This document shows positions 1 through 5,940 of a DNA stretch of 5,940 bases, piece after piece. This DNA is from an uncultured Cryomorphaceae bacterium (lineage in GTDB: Bacteria > Bacteroidota > Bacteroidia > Flavobacteriales > Schleiferiaceae). The DNA is taken from the NCBI GenBank assembly GCA_937900215.1, contig CALCFH010000122.1, positions 1 to 5,940 of the forward strand, written 5' to 3'. The notes beneath the pieces are model-generated. The model saw only the letters and a program-made list of their open reading frames with translations, did no database searches and was not told the DNA's origin. Each line of letters begins with the position of its first letter. Positions within the stretch are counted from its first letter, which is position 1. Both the position numbers and the translations under genes were made by a program.

Positions 1-83
1 AATTTGGCCTAGGGCTTGACAAGCTAAAGAATTACAGAACATTAAGGTCGTTTCAAAAACAAATAGAAGTACAAGAAGCGCAT
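1..83 (+). other. Open 5' extension in frame with the first oxidoreductase
   Basis: The frame starting at base 3 has no stop up to TTG 84 and encodes 28 residues, counting the one at TTG 84 (FGLGLDKLKNYRTL and onward), continuous with the Gfo/Idh protein that follows. It contains no ATG or GTG. The other two forward frames carry early stops: TAG 10-12 and TAA 25-27 in one, TGA 17-19 in the other. An upstream gene could therefore end inside this stretch, leaving about 55 to 70 non-coding bases before TTG 84. Alternatively the oxidoreductase could be the C-terminal domain of a longer protein that begins outside the window. I do not recognise the extra residues. No clear promoter or ribosome binding site is visible. 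Confidence 0.45.
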
Positions 84-1082
84 TTGAAAGGAACCATCTG
101 GGTTGTTGGTTGTGGGAGAATGGGACAACAATTTATCAAAGCTATCCTAAGCTCAAAGGGCTTAAAGCTAGGGGGGCTGATTGACTTTCATATGGAAACA
201 CTTAAGAGAGTTCAAACCCAATTTAAATTGGGTGATGTGAAATCAGGTAACAATCTAGAAATTTTGGAGAACTCTTTTAACTTCTCAAATGACGTTCTGG
301 TAATAGCTACTACGGCTGATTCGCACTTTGACTTAGTCAGTGAGGCTATAAAACGAGGTGTAAAAAAGATTTTCTTGGAAAAACCCATTACAACATGTAT
401 TTCTGACGGCTATAAATTAGATTCCTTGGCCAAAGAGAACAAAACCCTCATTTATATTGATCACACAAGAAGATGGATGTCTTCCTTCATTGCTCTTAAA
501 AATCTAATTCACTCAGGCATAATAGGACGTCCAGAATTATGTCTTATGCCATATGGCGAAGGGGGTGTTGCAATGATTGGCTCGCATTTATTTGATCTTT
601 CTCGATTCTTATTTGACAGTGAGATAATTGAAGTTTCAGCCCAGTTTGATAAGGTCCAAAAAGAAAACATAAGAGGATCGCAATTCAATGATCCAACGGG
701 TAATTTTATTATTCAGTTAGAGAGTGGTATTCAAGTGAACATATTTTTGTCTAATACTCTTTCGAAAAAACCGAACCTCATATCCATCCTAGGTACCCAA
801 GGAAGAATTGAAATAGACATAGAAAATGAGCTTATATCCATTCGAAGTGTGAGCACGATTGAATGGACAAGGCCATTTCCTTGGAATATCGATAAGCAAA
901 ATGCCCTAACAGTAGCTCTTTCTAAACTTTTGAAAGGAGAGATGCCTGCTTGTACCATTCTTGACGGTACAAAAGCTATTGAAGCCGTTGTTGCCTCCCA
1001 TGAATCAGACACCAATAGTGGTAAGAAAGTGGTTTTACCTCTCGACAGTCACCTCCAGAATAAGAAATTTTCCTTCGCATAA
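84..1082 (+). CDS. Gfo/Idh/MocA family NAD(P)-dependent oxidoreductase (first of a tandem pair)
   Basis: This is a predicted cytoplasmic NAD(P)-dependent sugar or cyclitol dehydrogenase of 332 residues, the usual length for the family. The N-terminal Rossmann fold shows WVVGCGRMG at residues 6-14. The family Glu-Lys-Pro signature (FLEKP) ends at residue 101, and its Lys normally contacts cofactor and substrate. IDHTRRW (125-131) and GSHLFDL (166-172) lie in the expected places for the substrate pocket, with His168 and Asp171 as candidate active-site residues. TTG 84 is chosen because it puts the Rossmann strand at the very N-terminus and is the only usual start codon in this frame before it. 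The frame is nevertheless open back to the window edge, so a longer or fused protein is possible. Its stop TAA overlaps the next ATG by one base (TAATG), implying translational coupling. From the neighbours I infer a role in modifying a sugar for surface glycan synthesis; the substrate cannot be read from sequence. Confidence 0.85.
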   Translation: MKGTIWVVGCGRMGQQFIKAILSSKGLKLGGLIDFHMETLKRVQTQFKLGDVKSGNNLEILENSFNFSNDVLVIATTADSHFDLVSEAIKRGVKKIFLEKPITTCISDGYKLDSLAKENKTLIYIDHTRRWMSSFIALKNLIHSGIIGRPELCLMPYGEGGVAMIGSHLFDLSRFLFDSEIIEVSAQFDKVQKENIRGSQFNDPTGNFIIQLESGIQVNIFLSNTLSKKPNLISILGTQGRIEIDIENELISIRSVSTIEWTRPFPWNIDKQNALTVALSKLLKGEMPACTILDGTKAIEAVVASHESDTNSGKKVVLPLDSHLQNKKFSFA

Positions 1083-2056
1083 TGGATGAGAATAATTCAA
1101 CAGTTCGTTTTATCATCATAGGTGCAGGTAAAATGGGCTTGTATCATGGACTAGCTCTAAAAGCATGTAAGAATGCTGAATTAGTAGGCGTTGTAAGTCG
1201 CTCAACTGAATCTGCTAAAAAGCTAGCACAGGAACTTTCTATCTCGGTCTATGGTAATAATTTAGAAGAAATTTGCAGTAAGACTAAGCCTCATGCATGT
1301 ATCGTGGCTGTAAGTCATTTTGTTACTTCCAAGGTATTAGGTGAATGTATAGAATTAGGCCTTCATGTATTGGTAGAAAAACCAGTGTCAATCGATTCTG
1401 AAATCATCACTGCCTTAAATATTCAAGCAAAAGCCAAAGGCGTGAATATAATGGTTGCTGTTAACCGTAGATTTTATAAAGTTATACAATCAGCCTACTT
1501 AGATACACAGTTCTTTGGAGGACTAAAATCGATTGTTGTCTCAGGTAATGACCATCCAAATTACTACAAATTAAGAAAATCATTCACTAACGATGTGTAT
1601 GATTATTGGCCATTAATGAATACTATTCATGTATTTGACCTAATTTCATTTTTTTCAAAAGGAATCAAAGAATTAGTATTCAGCACTTCAAGTATCAATG
1701 GCCAAGAACAAGTTATACAATCAATCATTCTTGGAAACAACGGATCTTCAACTACTTTTTCTTACGCAGAAGGCTCAGGAAACCTGAATGGCTGGTCAAT
1801 AATGTTAAACGGAAAAGATTTGCAGACAATCATAAGTCCAATGGAAAAAACAGAATTAACATTTTCATTTTCGGGGCTTAGTAAAGAAATAAATAAGGAA
1901 AATTCAATTTTTAAAGAAGGTCTTTTTGAACAGTTAAACTTCTTCATAAACTCAGTAAAACATGGAATTCCTATTTCTTTTCCAGCATGTAATCTTGAGG
2001 AGCATGCCAATGTTATCTCAAATATGTCAAGAATTTTCAAGTTAAATCATGTCTAA
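1082..2056 (+). CDS. Gfo/Idh/MocA family NAD(P)-dependent oxidoreductase (second of the pair)
   Basis: This is a 324-residue cytoplasmic oxidoreductase of the same superfamily as the preceding gene but clearly divergent from it. Residues 9-19 give the dinucleotide-binding strand and loop (RFIIIGAGKMG). The EKP signature is at 99-101, NRRFY at 128-132, and a His/Asp pair (NTIHVFDL, His183 and Asp186) sits where the family places catalytic residues. The start ATG overlaps the previous stop by one base, and the end overlaps the next gene by eight bases. Oxidoreductases of this class often sit directly before a CMP-nonulosonate cytidylyltransferase in legionaminic or sialic acid loci (for example ptmF-type genes in flagellin glycosylation islands). 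That is general knowledge of such loci. The exact reaction here is unknown. Codon use is strongly AT-rich; bases 1921-1980 contain only 16 G/C of 60. Confidence 0.87.
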   Translation: MDENNSTVRFIIIGAGKMGLYHGLALKACKNAELVGVVSRSTESAKKLAQELSISVYGNNLEEICSKTKPHACIVAVSHFVTSKVLGECIELGLHVLVEKPVSIDSEIITALNIQAKAKGVNIMVAVNRRFYKVIQSAYLDTQFFGGLKSIVVSGNDHPNYYKLRKSFTNDVYDYWPLMNTIHVFDLISFFSKGIKELVFSTSSINGQEQVIQSIILGNNGSSTTFSYAEGSGNLNGWSIMLNGKDLQTIISPMEKTELTFSFSGLSKEINKENSIFKEGLFEQLNFFINSVKHGIPISFPACNLEEHANVISNMSRIFKLNHV

Positions 2057-2750
2057 AATATTAGCAGTCATCCTTGCCAGAAGCGGCAGCAAGGGTGTGC
2101 CCAATAAGAATATCAGACTACTAAACCTTCGTCCGTTAGTCTATTACACGTTGGATATAGCTCTTGGTAATGATCTAATTCATACCGTATGTGTGAGCAC
2201 CAATGATACTAAAATTCAGGATGTAGTAAATAAATACAGTACGAATTTAAAAGTTGCCCCTTTCTTGAGGCCTGAGAATTTGAGTACAGATGTTTCACCC
2301 ACACTTCCTGTTATCTAAAATGCTTTAGATTATTATGAAAATCTTGGCCATACATTCGATGCTGTACTTCTTCTGCAACCAACTGTTCCCTTTAGAAGCC
2401 ATGAAACACTTAAGGCTGCAATTGAAAAATTTAATAGATCAGATGCGGATAGCTTAATTAGTGTTAGAGAAGTGCCGCACAATTACAATCCACATTGGGT
2501 ATTTCAGCCTAAAGACGATTTATTCATCAAAATTGCTACAGGGGAGAAGGAACCCATTTCTAGGAGACAAGAGTTACCTCAAGCATATCATAGGGATGGT
2601 TCTATCTACCTTACTAAAACAAAGACGCTAAGAAAAGGATCCCTTTATGGCGAATCGATTTCTTACCTAATTAATAAGGATGAGCCACATTTTAACATAG
2701 ACACCATGGAAGATTGGAGTGCGGCACAAAAATTTATCGAGAACAATTGA
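2049..2750 (+). pseudogene. neuA: CMP-nonulosonate (N-acylneuraminate-type) cytidylyltransferase, interrupted by an in-frame TAA
   Basis: The intact enzyme would couple CTP to a nonulosonic acid (sialic, legionaminic or similar) to form the CMP-sugar donor. Ignoring one stop, the frame spans 233 codons, the normal size of the family. The N-terminal CTP-binding loop is clear (LARSGSKGVPNKN, residues 9-21). Other family blocks follow: VSTND (about 49-53), LLLQPTVPFR after the break, YHRDGSIYL, and NIDTMEDW near the C-terminus. TAA at 2316-2318 replaces codon 90. The sequence reads LPVI-stop-NALDYYE, where a residue such as Gln (CAA to TAA) would be natural. The first piece, 89 residues, lacks most of the sugar-binding part. 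The second has no in-frame start until GTG 2472 and lacks the CTP loop. No further stop or frameshift occurs, so the lesion is recent or is a sequencing error. neuA is used in the broad sense; legF, pseF or ptmB type cannot be told apart. Confidence 0.88.
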
Positions 2751-4171
2751 ATCATTCTTCGTCTATAACATTGAAGCAGAAATTAGCTTACATTATTTCT
2801 CACGGCCATACAGCCAGAGGAGCACTTCAAACAGGGCTCCTTAAAAGCTTAAGTTTTGAACATGAAGTTCATATCATTGTCAAAAACTCATCTATTGACT
2901 CTTTAACCCATTTGAGAGACGAGGGAATTGTAGTTCATTCTTTTAGTTATGACATCGGTCGAAATGACAAGTTCCGAGGAATTCTACGGTCTCATATTCA
3001 CCAGAATATCAAAACCAATCCGGCACTTTGGGAAAAGCATCTTCAAAGAACTCGAAACAAGAAGTATCCTCTAAAAAATCGTCTCCTCAATCATGGATTC
3101 TTTTATCTAGGAGCCATTATTCGCTCGTTGCCTGGAGGAAAGAAAGCTTTTAAGCATATTGAAAAAGACGGATATTTTAAGCCTTATGCTGAAAAATTAT
3201 TAAAATCAATCAATCCAGACTCCATAATTTCTACACGTCCAGTAGATGATATGGAAATGTATTTATTGGAAGCGGCAAGACGTTTAGGCATTCATCGAAT
3301 TTTCTATATCCTAAGCTGGGATAATATTACTTCAAAAGGCATTTTCCCCGTGCTTGGAGACTCTTATCTTACGTGGGGTCCTATAATGAATGAAGAACTA
3401 AGCCAATACTACAATGTTAATAGTAGACAAACCTATTTGACAGGTGTAACGCATTTCGACGTACATGCACAAGTAAAAAGTCGAGAAATTGGTTATCCGA
3501 ATATACTTGATACCATTGGGCTGAACCCTGTCAAGCCATTTCTATTCTTTACCATGTCTGCTTCTTATTTCGCTCCCAATGAAATAGATATAGTTGAGCA
3601 TCTTGCACAAAGAGTTGAATCAAATCATTTTGGAGAAGATATGCAATTCGTGATTCGCCCTCATATGGCCAACCTTATGGCGGATAGATCCGATCTAAGC
3701 TGGTTAGAACGGCTGAAAGCACTTAATTCGAATAGAGTAAAAGTAGATTTTCCTGATTCAGATAATAGCCTTCTTACCTGGTATATGGCCAAAGACGATA
3801 TGATTCGGTTATCCTCTCTCCTAAACTTGGCAAAAGTCTGTTTAAACTCGGGTTCCACCATCGCCATAGAAGCCATTTATTTGGATAAACCCGTTATCAT
3901 TACTGCATTCGATACAGAGAATTGGCCTTTCTGGAGCTCTGCAAGGCGCTTGCGCACTTATGTTCACCTAGAAAAACTATTTGCGCTTTCCGCTTGTCGC
4001 TTAGTAGATAGTCTAGACGAAATGGATACTATGATTGAAAGATATCTTCAGAATCCGGATTTAGACAGTGCAGAGCGTCAAAATGCCATAGAACAAGAAT
4101 GCTACAAAAACGATGGCAAAGCCACCGAGCGCTTCGTTGAAAATGTCTCCAAAATAATGCAAGGACTTTGA
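2747..4171 (+). CDS. GT-B-like surface polysaccharide glycosyltransferase
   Basis: This is a predicted cytoplasmic or membrane-associated transferase of 474 residues with no obvious signal peptide or transmembrane helix. The N-terminus (KLAYIISHGHTARGALQTG) resembles the first Rossmann strand and loop of GT-B enzymes. SWDNITSKG (190-198), followed by a TWG segment, is a motif I associate with capsule/LPS transferases related to CDP-glycerol glycerophosphotransferases and UDP-GlcNAc 2-epimerase folds. IRPH (303-306) and NSGSTIAIEAIYLDKPV (from 367, with Glu375) form the donor nucleotide-binding half. TTG 2747 is preferred because it gives a TTGA overlap with the preceding stop, the same junction as at 4168. 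ATG 2714 would add 11 unlike-family residues and a 37-base overlap, but cannot be excluded. Position after a CMP-sugar synthetase suggests, without proving, that it transfers a cytidylyl-activated or nucleotide-linked residue to a glycan. Donor and acceptor are unknown. Confidence 0.75.
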   Translation: MNHSSSITLKQKLAYIISHGHTARGALQTGLLKSLSFEHEVHIIVKNSSIDSLTHLRDEGIVVHSFSYDIGRNDKFRGILRSHIHQNIKTNPALWEKHLQRTRNKKYPLKNRLLNHGFFYLGAIIRSLPGGKKAFKHIEKDGYFKPYAEKLLKSINPDSIISTRPVDDMEMYLLEAARRLGIHRIFYILSWDNITSKGIFPVLGDSYLTWGPIMNEELSQYYNVNSRQTYLTGVTHFDVHAQVKSREIGYPNILDTIGLNPVKPFLFFTMSASYFAPNEIDIVEHLAQRVESNHFGEDMQFVIRPHMANLMADRSDLSWLERLKALNSNRVKVDFPDSDNSLLTWYMAKDDMIRLSSLLNLAKVCLNSGSTIAIEAIYLDKPVIITAFDTENWPFWSSARRLRTYVHLEKLFALSACRLVDSLDEMDTMIERYLQNPDLDSAERQNAIEQECYKNDGKATERFVENVSKIMQGL

Positions 4172-4803
4172 TTCAGAACTATCAGGGATTAATCCTCGAT
4201 GTAGACGGCGTTCTTTTGGATTCGAATCGACTGAAAGAAGACAATATACGGGAAGCCGTGCGTCCTTTTACAACCGAAGAGGAATGCCAGTCTTTTGTAG
4301 AGTACTTCACTTCCTTAAATGGTGTACCGAGAGAAGTAAAAGTGGCAAAATTTTTTGGAGAGAATTCAGAAACCAGCCTAGAGATCTTAAGTCGATACAA
4401 TGCCCTAAACGACAAAAGTCTGAAGGAGGTAGATCTAACCGTGGGGGTGGAAGAATTTCTCATGTATGCTTCGGCCATCCTTCCTATCTGGGCCATTTCT
4501 GGAGGTAGCCAAGAGGAAGTGCGTGCCACGCTTGCTTACAAGAAACTAGCGCCTTACTTCCACTCTATTTTAGGCGGACCTTCTTCGAAGTCAGAGAACG
4601 TTAAAAAGATCAACCCACAAGGCAAGATTCTATTTATAGGCGATAGTAAACATGATTTTGAAACGGCAGAGGCCTTTGGCTTCGATTTCATCTTTATGCA
4701 TCAATACACCCAGTTTGAGGGATGGAAAGACTTTTTTAAAAGGAATCCACCTTTTTACAGCATTCAAAACTTGACAGATAAGTCAATTCTAAACACTAAA
4801 TAA
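4168..4803 (+). CDS. HAD-superfamily hydrolase (phosphatase, capped subclass I type)
   Basis: This is a 211-residue soluble phosphatase of the haloacid dehalogenase superfamily. All four HAD motifs are present: DVDGVLLDS with nucleophile Asp11 and acid/base Asp13, Ser111 in WAISGGS, Lys141 in SSKSENV, and FIGDSKHD with Asp159 and Asp163 for Mg binding. A helical stretch of about 75 residues between motifs I and II is the expected cap that selects the substrate. The start must be TTG 4168. The frame closes with TGA at 4138-4140, and no ATG or GTG lies between that stop and motif I. The start overlaps the previous stop as TTGA. Closest by appearance are phosphoglycolate-phosphatase/beta-phosphoglucomutase-like proteins. 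In this context it probably dephosphorylates a sugar or polyol phosphate before cytidylyl activation, which is inference. Confidence 0.85.
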   Translation: MIQNYQGLILDVDGVLLDSNRLKEDNIREAVRPFTTEEECQSFVEYFTSLNGVPREVKVAKFFGENSETSLEILSRYNALNDKSLKEVDLTVGVEEFLMYASAILPIWAISGGSQEEVRATLAYKKLAPYFHSILGGPSSKSENVKKINPQGKILFIGDSKHDFETAEAFGFDFIFMHQYTQFEGWKDFFKRNPPFYSIQNLTDKSILNTK

Positions 4804-4829
4804 GTAAACTCTAAATCTAAACCCGAGCA
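4804..4829 (+). other. Short A-rich intergenic leader before the GAPDH-like gene
   Basis: This 26-base gap is the only clear space between genes downstream of TTG 84. It carries no Shine-Dalgarno sequence and no hairpin. It continues a degenerate TCTAAA/ACTAAA-like pattern that starts in the last codons of the phosphatase gene, near 4788, and ends just before CCCGAGCA and the ATG. An A-rich, SD-less leader is common in Bacteroidota. It is too short to hold a full promoter by itself. Confidence 0.5.
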
Positions 4830-5891
4830 ATGATCAAAGTTGGAATAAATGGCTTCGGCCGAATTGGAAGAGCGATCTTCAGAAACAACCTAAACAAAAA
4901 CTTTTTTGAGGTTGTAGCCATCAACGACATCAATCCTGATAACGACAATATAGCGTATACACTGAATTACGATACCCTTTACGATAGATTACCTGAAATC
5001 TTTAGAGTGGAAGGCGATTTTATCGTTTCACCTGAAAGCAATCACAAAATTGCCATTTCACACGAACGTTCTATTGCCGATGTAAATTGGGCATCGCACA
5101 ATATCGATTTTGTAATCGATGCTTCGGGTGTTCTTCAGAACGTACTCGACGCTCAAAAACTCATTTCGAGCGGTCAAGTTAAGAAGGTATTTGTAACGCA
5201 TGCTCCTAGACAAGTAGATTTCACTATGGTTTTGGGCGCTAATGAGCATTTGCTTGATATTGAAAAGCACCACGTTATTTCTACCAGTATTTGCGATGCA
5301 ACTGCTATTGCTCCAGTTACCAAAGCCATTCACGAAGCGTTTGGATTTGATCATGCCTATGGAACAACCCTGCATCCTTGGCTAAACTATCAGAATCTAA
5401 TGGACGGTCCTGCAAGCTCTTGGTCTGTTCCTGGTGAAATTTATCACCACTTTGCCTTGGGCAGATCTGCCATTGGCAATATGATTCCAAAGCCCACTTC
5501 TGCTATTACAGCTACTTGTGATGTATTGAAAACCTACGGAATTACGGAAGAAATCTTTGGATCTTTTTCATACAGAACTCCAACAGCCATTGTAGGTAGC
5601 GCCGACCTAACCTTCCACCTAAGTAAAGATACCAGCACCAAGGATGTTCTTGCCCTTTTTGAAGGAATGGAGCAGAATCAGCATTGGCCAATCATTCACA
5701 ACAACTGGGAGCCTCTGGTTTCTCTAGATTTTAAGAAAGCAGATTTTGGAGCGGTAGTAGATCACCGTTGGACTAACGTAATTCAAAATCGCATGTTGAA
5801 ATTGGTTCTTTGGTACGATAACGAATGGGGATATGCTGCTCGTGTATTGGATCAAGTATTACACGTATCAAATTTGATGGGAAATAAGTGA
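4830..5891 (+). CDS. Divergent type I glyceraldehyde-3-phosphate dehydrogenase paralogue
   Basis: This is a 353-residue protein with the complete GAPDH architecture, slightly longer than the usual 330-340. The NAD fold is canonical (VGINGFGRIGR, residues 4-14, then VAIND). The catalytic domain keeps Cys155, His182, Arg249 (SYRTPT) and the WYDNEWGY block (328-335). The normally near-invariant SCTTN around the catalytic Cys reads ICDAT, and HxxTND reads HPWLNYQ. By analogy with the Bacillus stearothermophilus enzyme, phosphate-binding Ser148, Thr150, Thr179 and Gly209 become Ile154, Asp156, Leu185 and Ser224. It is therefore probably not the housekeeping glycolytic enzyme but a specialised aldehyde dehydrogenase or reductase in the polysaccharide locus. 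The product could be an acid, an acyl phosphate or a reduced aldehyde. ATG 4830 is the natural start, as the Rossmann strand begins at residue 2. The stop overlaps the next GTG as GTGA. Confidence 0.88.
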   Translation: MIKVGINGFGRIGRAIFRNNLNKNFFEVVAINDINPDNDNIAYTLNYDTLYDRLPEIFRVEGDFIVSPESNHKIAISHERSIADVNWASHNIDFVIDASGVLQNVLDAQKLISSGQVKKVFVTHAPRQVDFTMVLGANEHLLDIEKHHVISTSICDATAIAPVTKAIHEAFGFDHAYGTTLHPWLNYQNLMDGPASSWSVPGEIYHHFALGRSAIGNMIPKPTSAITATCDVLKTYGITEEIFGSFSYRTPTAIVGSADLTFHLSKDTSTKDVLALFEGMEQNQHWPIIHNNWEPLVSLDFKKADFGAVVDHRWTNVIQNRMLKLVLWYDNEWGYAARVLDQVLHVSNLMGNK

Positions 5892-5940
5892 AAACAGGTA
5901 AGGTAGTAACCATTATTCCCTCTAGAATGGGAAGCAATCG
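5888..5940 (+). CDS. Cytidylyltransferase of the CTP_transf_3 type, N-terminal fragment cut by window edge
   Basis: Only 17 codons and two bases are present. GTG 5888 opens within the previous stop (GTGA, four-base overlap) and yields VKTGKVVTIIPSRMGSN. The pattern of hydrophobic strand, Ile-Pro-Ser-Arg-Met-Gly-Ser and then Asn-Arg is the N-terminal nucleotide-binding loop of KdsB/NeuA/SpsF-like cytidylyltransferases (usually IIPARxGSxR). It is distinct in sequence from the interrupted synthetase at 2049, whose loop is ARSGSKG. Its substrate could be Kdo, another 2-keto sugar acid or a novel residue made by the phosphatase and GAPDH-like protein before it. The assignment rests on a short motif plus context. 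Confidence 0.65.
   Translation, partial: MKTGKVVTIIPSRMGSN

Noticed and set aside
731..1015. Minus-strand open frame opposite the first oxidoreductase
   Set aside because: It lies wholly within a motif-rich plus-strand gene, has no recognisable domain and no start context; it is a shadow frame.
1762..2040. Minus-strand open frame opposite the second oxidoreductase
   Set aside because: It overlaps the conserved C-terminal part of a clear gene and shows no family features.
2316..2318. TAA reassigned as a sense codon
   Set aside because: TAA serves as the terminal stop of three other genes here (1080, 2054, 4801), and only one internal TAA is seen; a nonsense mutation or error is simpler.
2472..2750. 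Independent small gene starting at GTG 2472
   Set aside because: It is in exact frame with the synthetase and encodes its C-terminal third, so it is part of the interrupted gene, not a separate one.
4284..4508. Second plus-strand frame inside the HAD gene
   Set aside because: It is out of frame with HAD motifs, and its translation is basic with low resemblance to any domain.
4182..4529. Minus-strand open frame of 115 codons opposite the HAD gene
   Set aside because: The plus strand carries HAD motifs I and II here; the reverse translation is Ser/Arg-rich and featureless.
4788..4824. Degenerate TCTAAA/ACTAAA repeats across the HAD end and the gap
   Set aside because: The units vary in length and sequence and are partly coding; this is likely low-complexity AT-rich sequence rather than an operator or repeat array.
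5058..5375. Minus-strand open frame opposite the GAPDH-like gene
   Set aside because: It is a shadow of a strongly conserved plus-strand coding region.
1..5940. CRISPR array, tRNA, insertion sequence or rho-independent terminator
   Set aside because: Reading through the window showed no regular spaced repeats, cloverleaf, transposase or GC hairpin followed by a T run; nearly all bases are coding.

Overview
The window is a compact, all-plus-strand run of surface-polysaccharide biosynthesis genes. In order it holds two tandem Gfo/Idh/MocA-type oxidoreductases, a CMP-nonulosonate (sialic/legionaminic-type) cytidylyltransferase gene broken by an in-frame stop, a GT-B-like glycosyltransferase, a HAD-superfamily phosphatase, a divergent paralogue of glyceraldehyde-3-phosphate dehydrogenase (GAPDH), and the first 17 codons of a second cytidylyltransferase. 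Neighbouring genes overlap by 1 to 8 bases or are 26 bases apart. No internal terminator or convincing promoter is visible, so this reads as one polycistronic operon that continues beyond both window edges.

The organism looks like a low-to-moderate GC bacterium. Starts lack clear Shine-Dalgarno sequences and sit in A-rich leaders, and several genes need TTG or GTG starts. This fits Bacteroidota (for example Flavobacteriia-like lineages), but that assignment is an inference. There is no ribosomal or other phylogenetic marker in the window.

Layout: bases 1-83 stay open in the frame of the first oxidoreductase, so that gene may start at TTG 84 or be the tail of a longer or fused protein. Bases 84-2750 (oxidoreductase, oxidoreductase, CMP-sugar synthetase) look like the late part of a nonulosonic-acid module. 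Bases 2747-4171 encode the glycosyltransferase that could use such a donor. Bases 4168-5940 (phosphatase, GAPDH-like dehydrogenase, second CTP-transferase) look like a second small module that makes another cytidylyl-activated building block. The first module is visibly more AT-rich than the second, as if the two had different origins.

Two points deserve most attention. The first is a single TAA at codon 90 of the CMP-nonulosonate synthetase, with perfect frame and family motifs on both sides. The second is the GAPDH paralogue, which keeps catalytic Cys and His but has lost most of the usual phosphate-binding residues, in a block with a phosphatase and a cytidylyltransferase. That block may be an undescribed route to an activated sugar, sugar acid or polyol.
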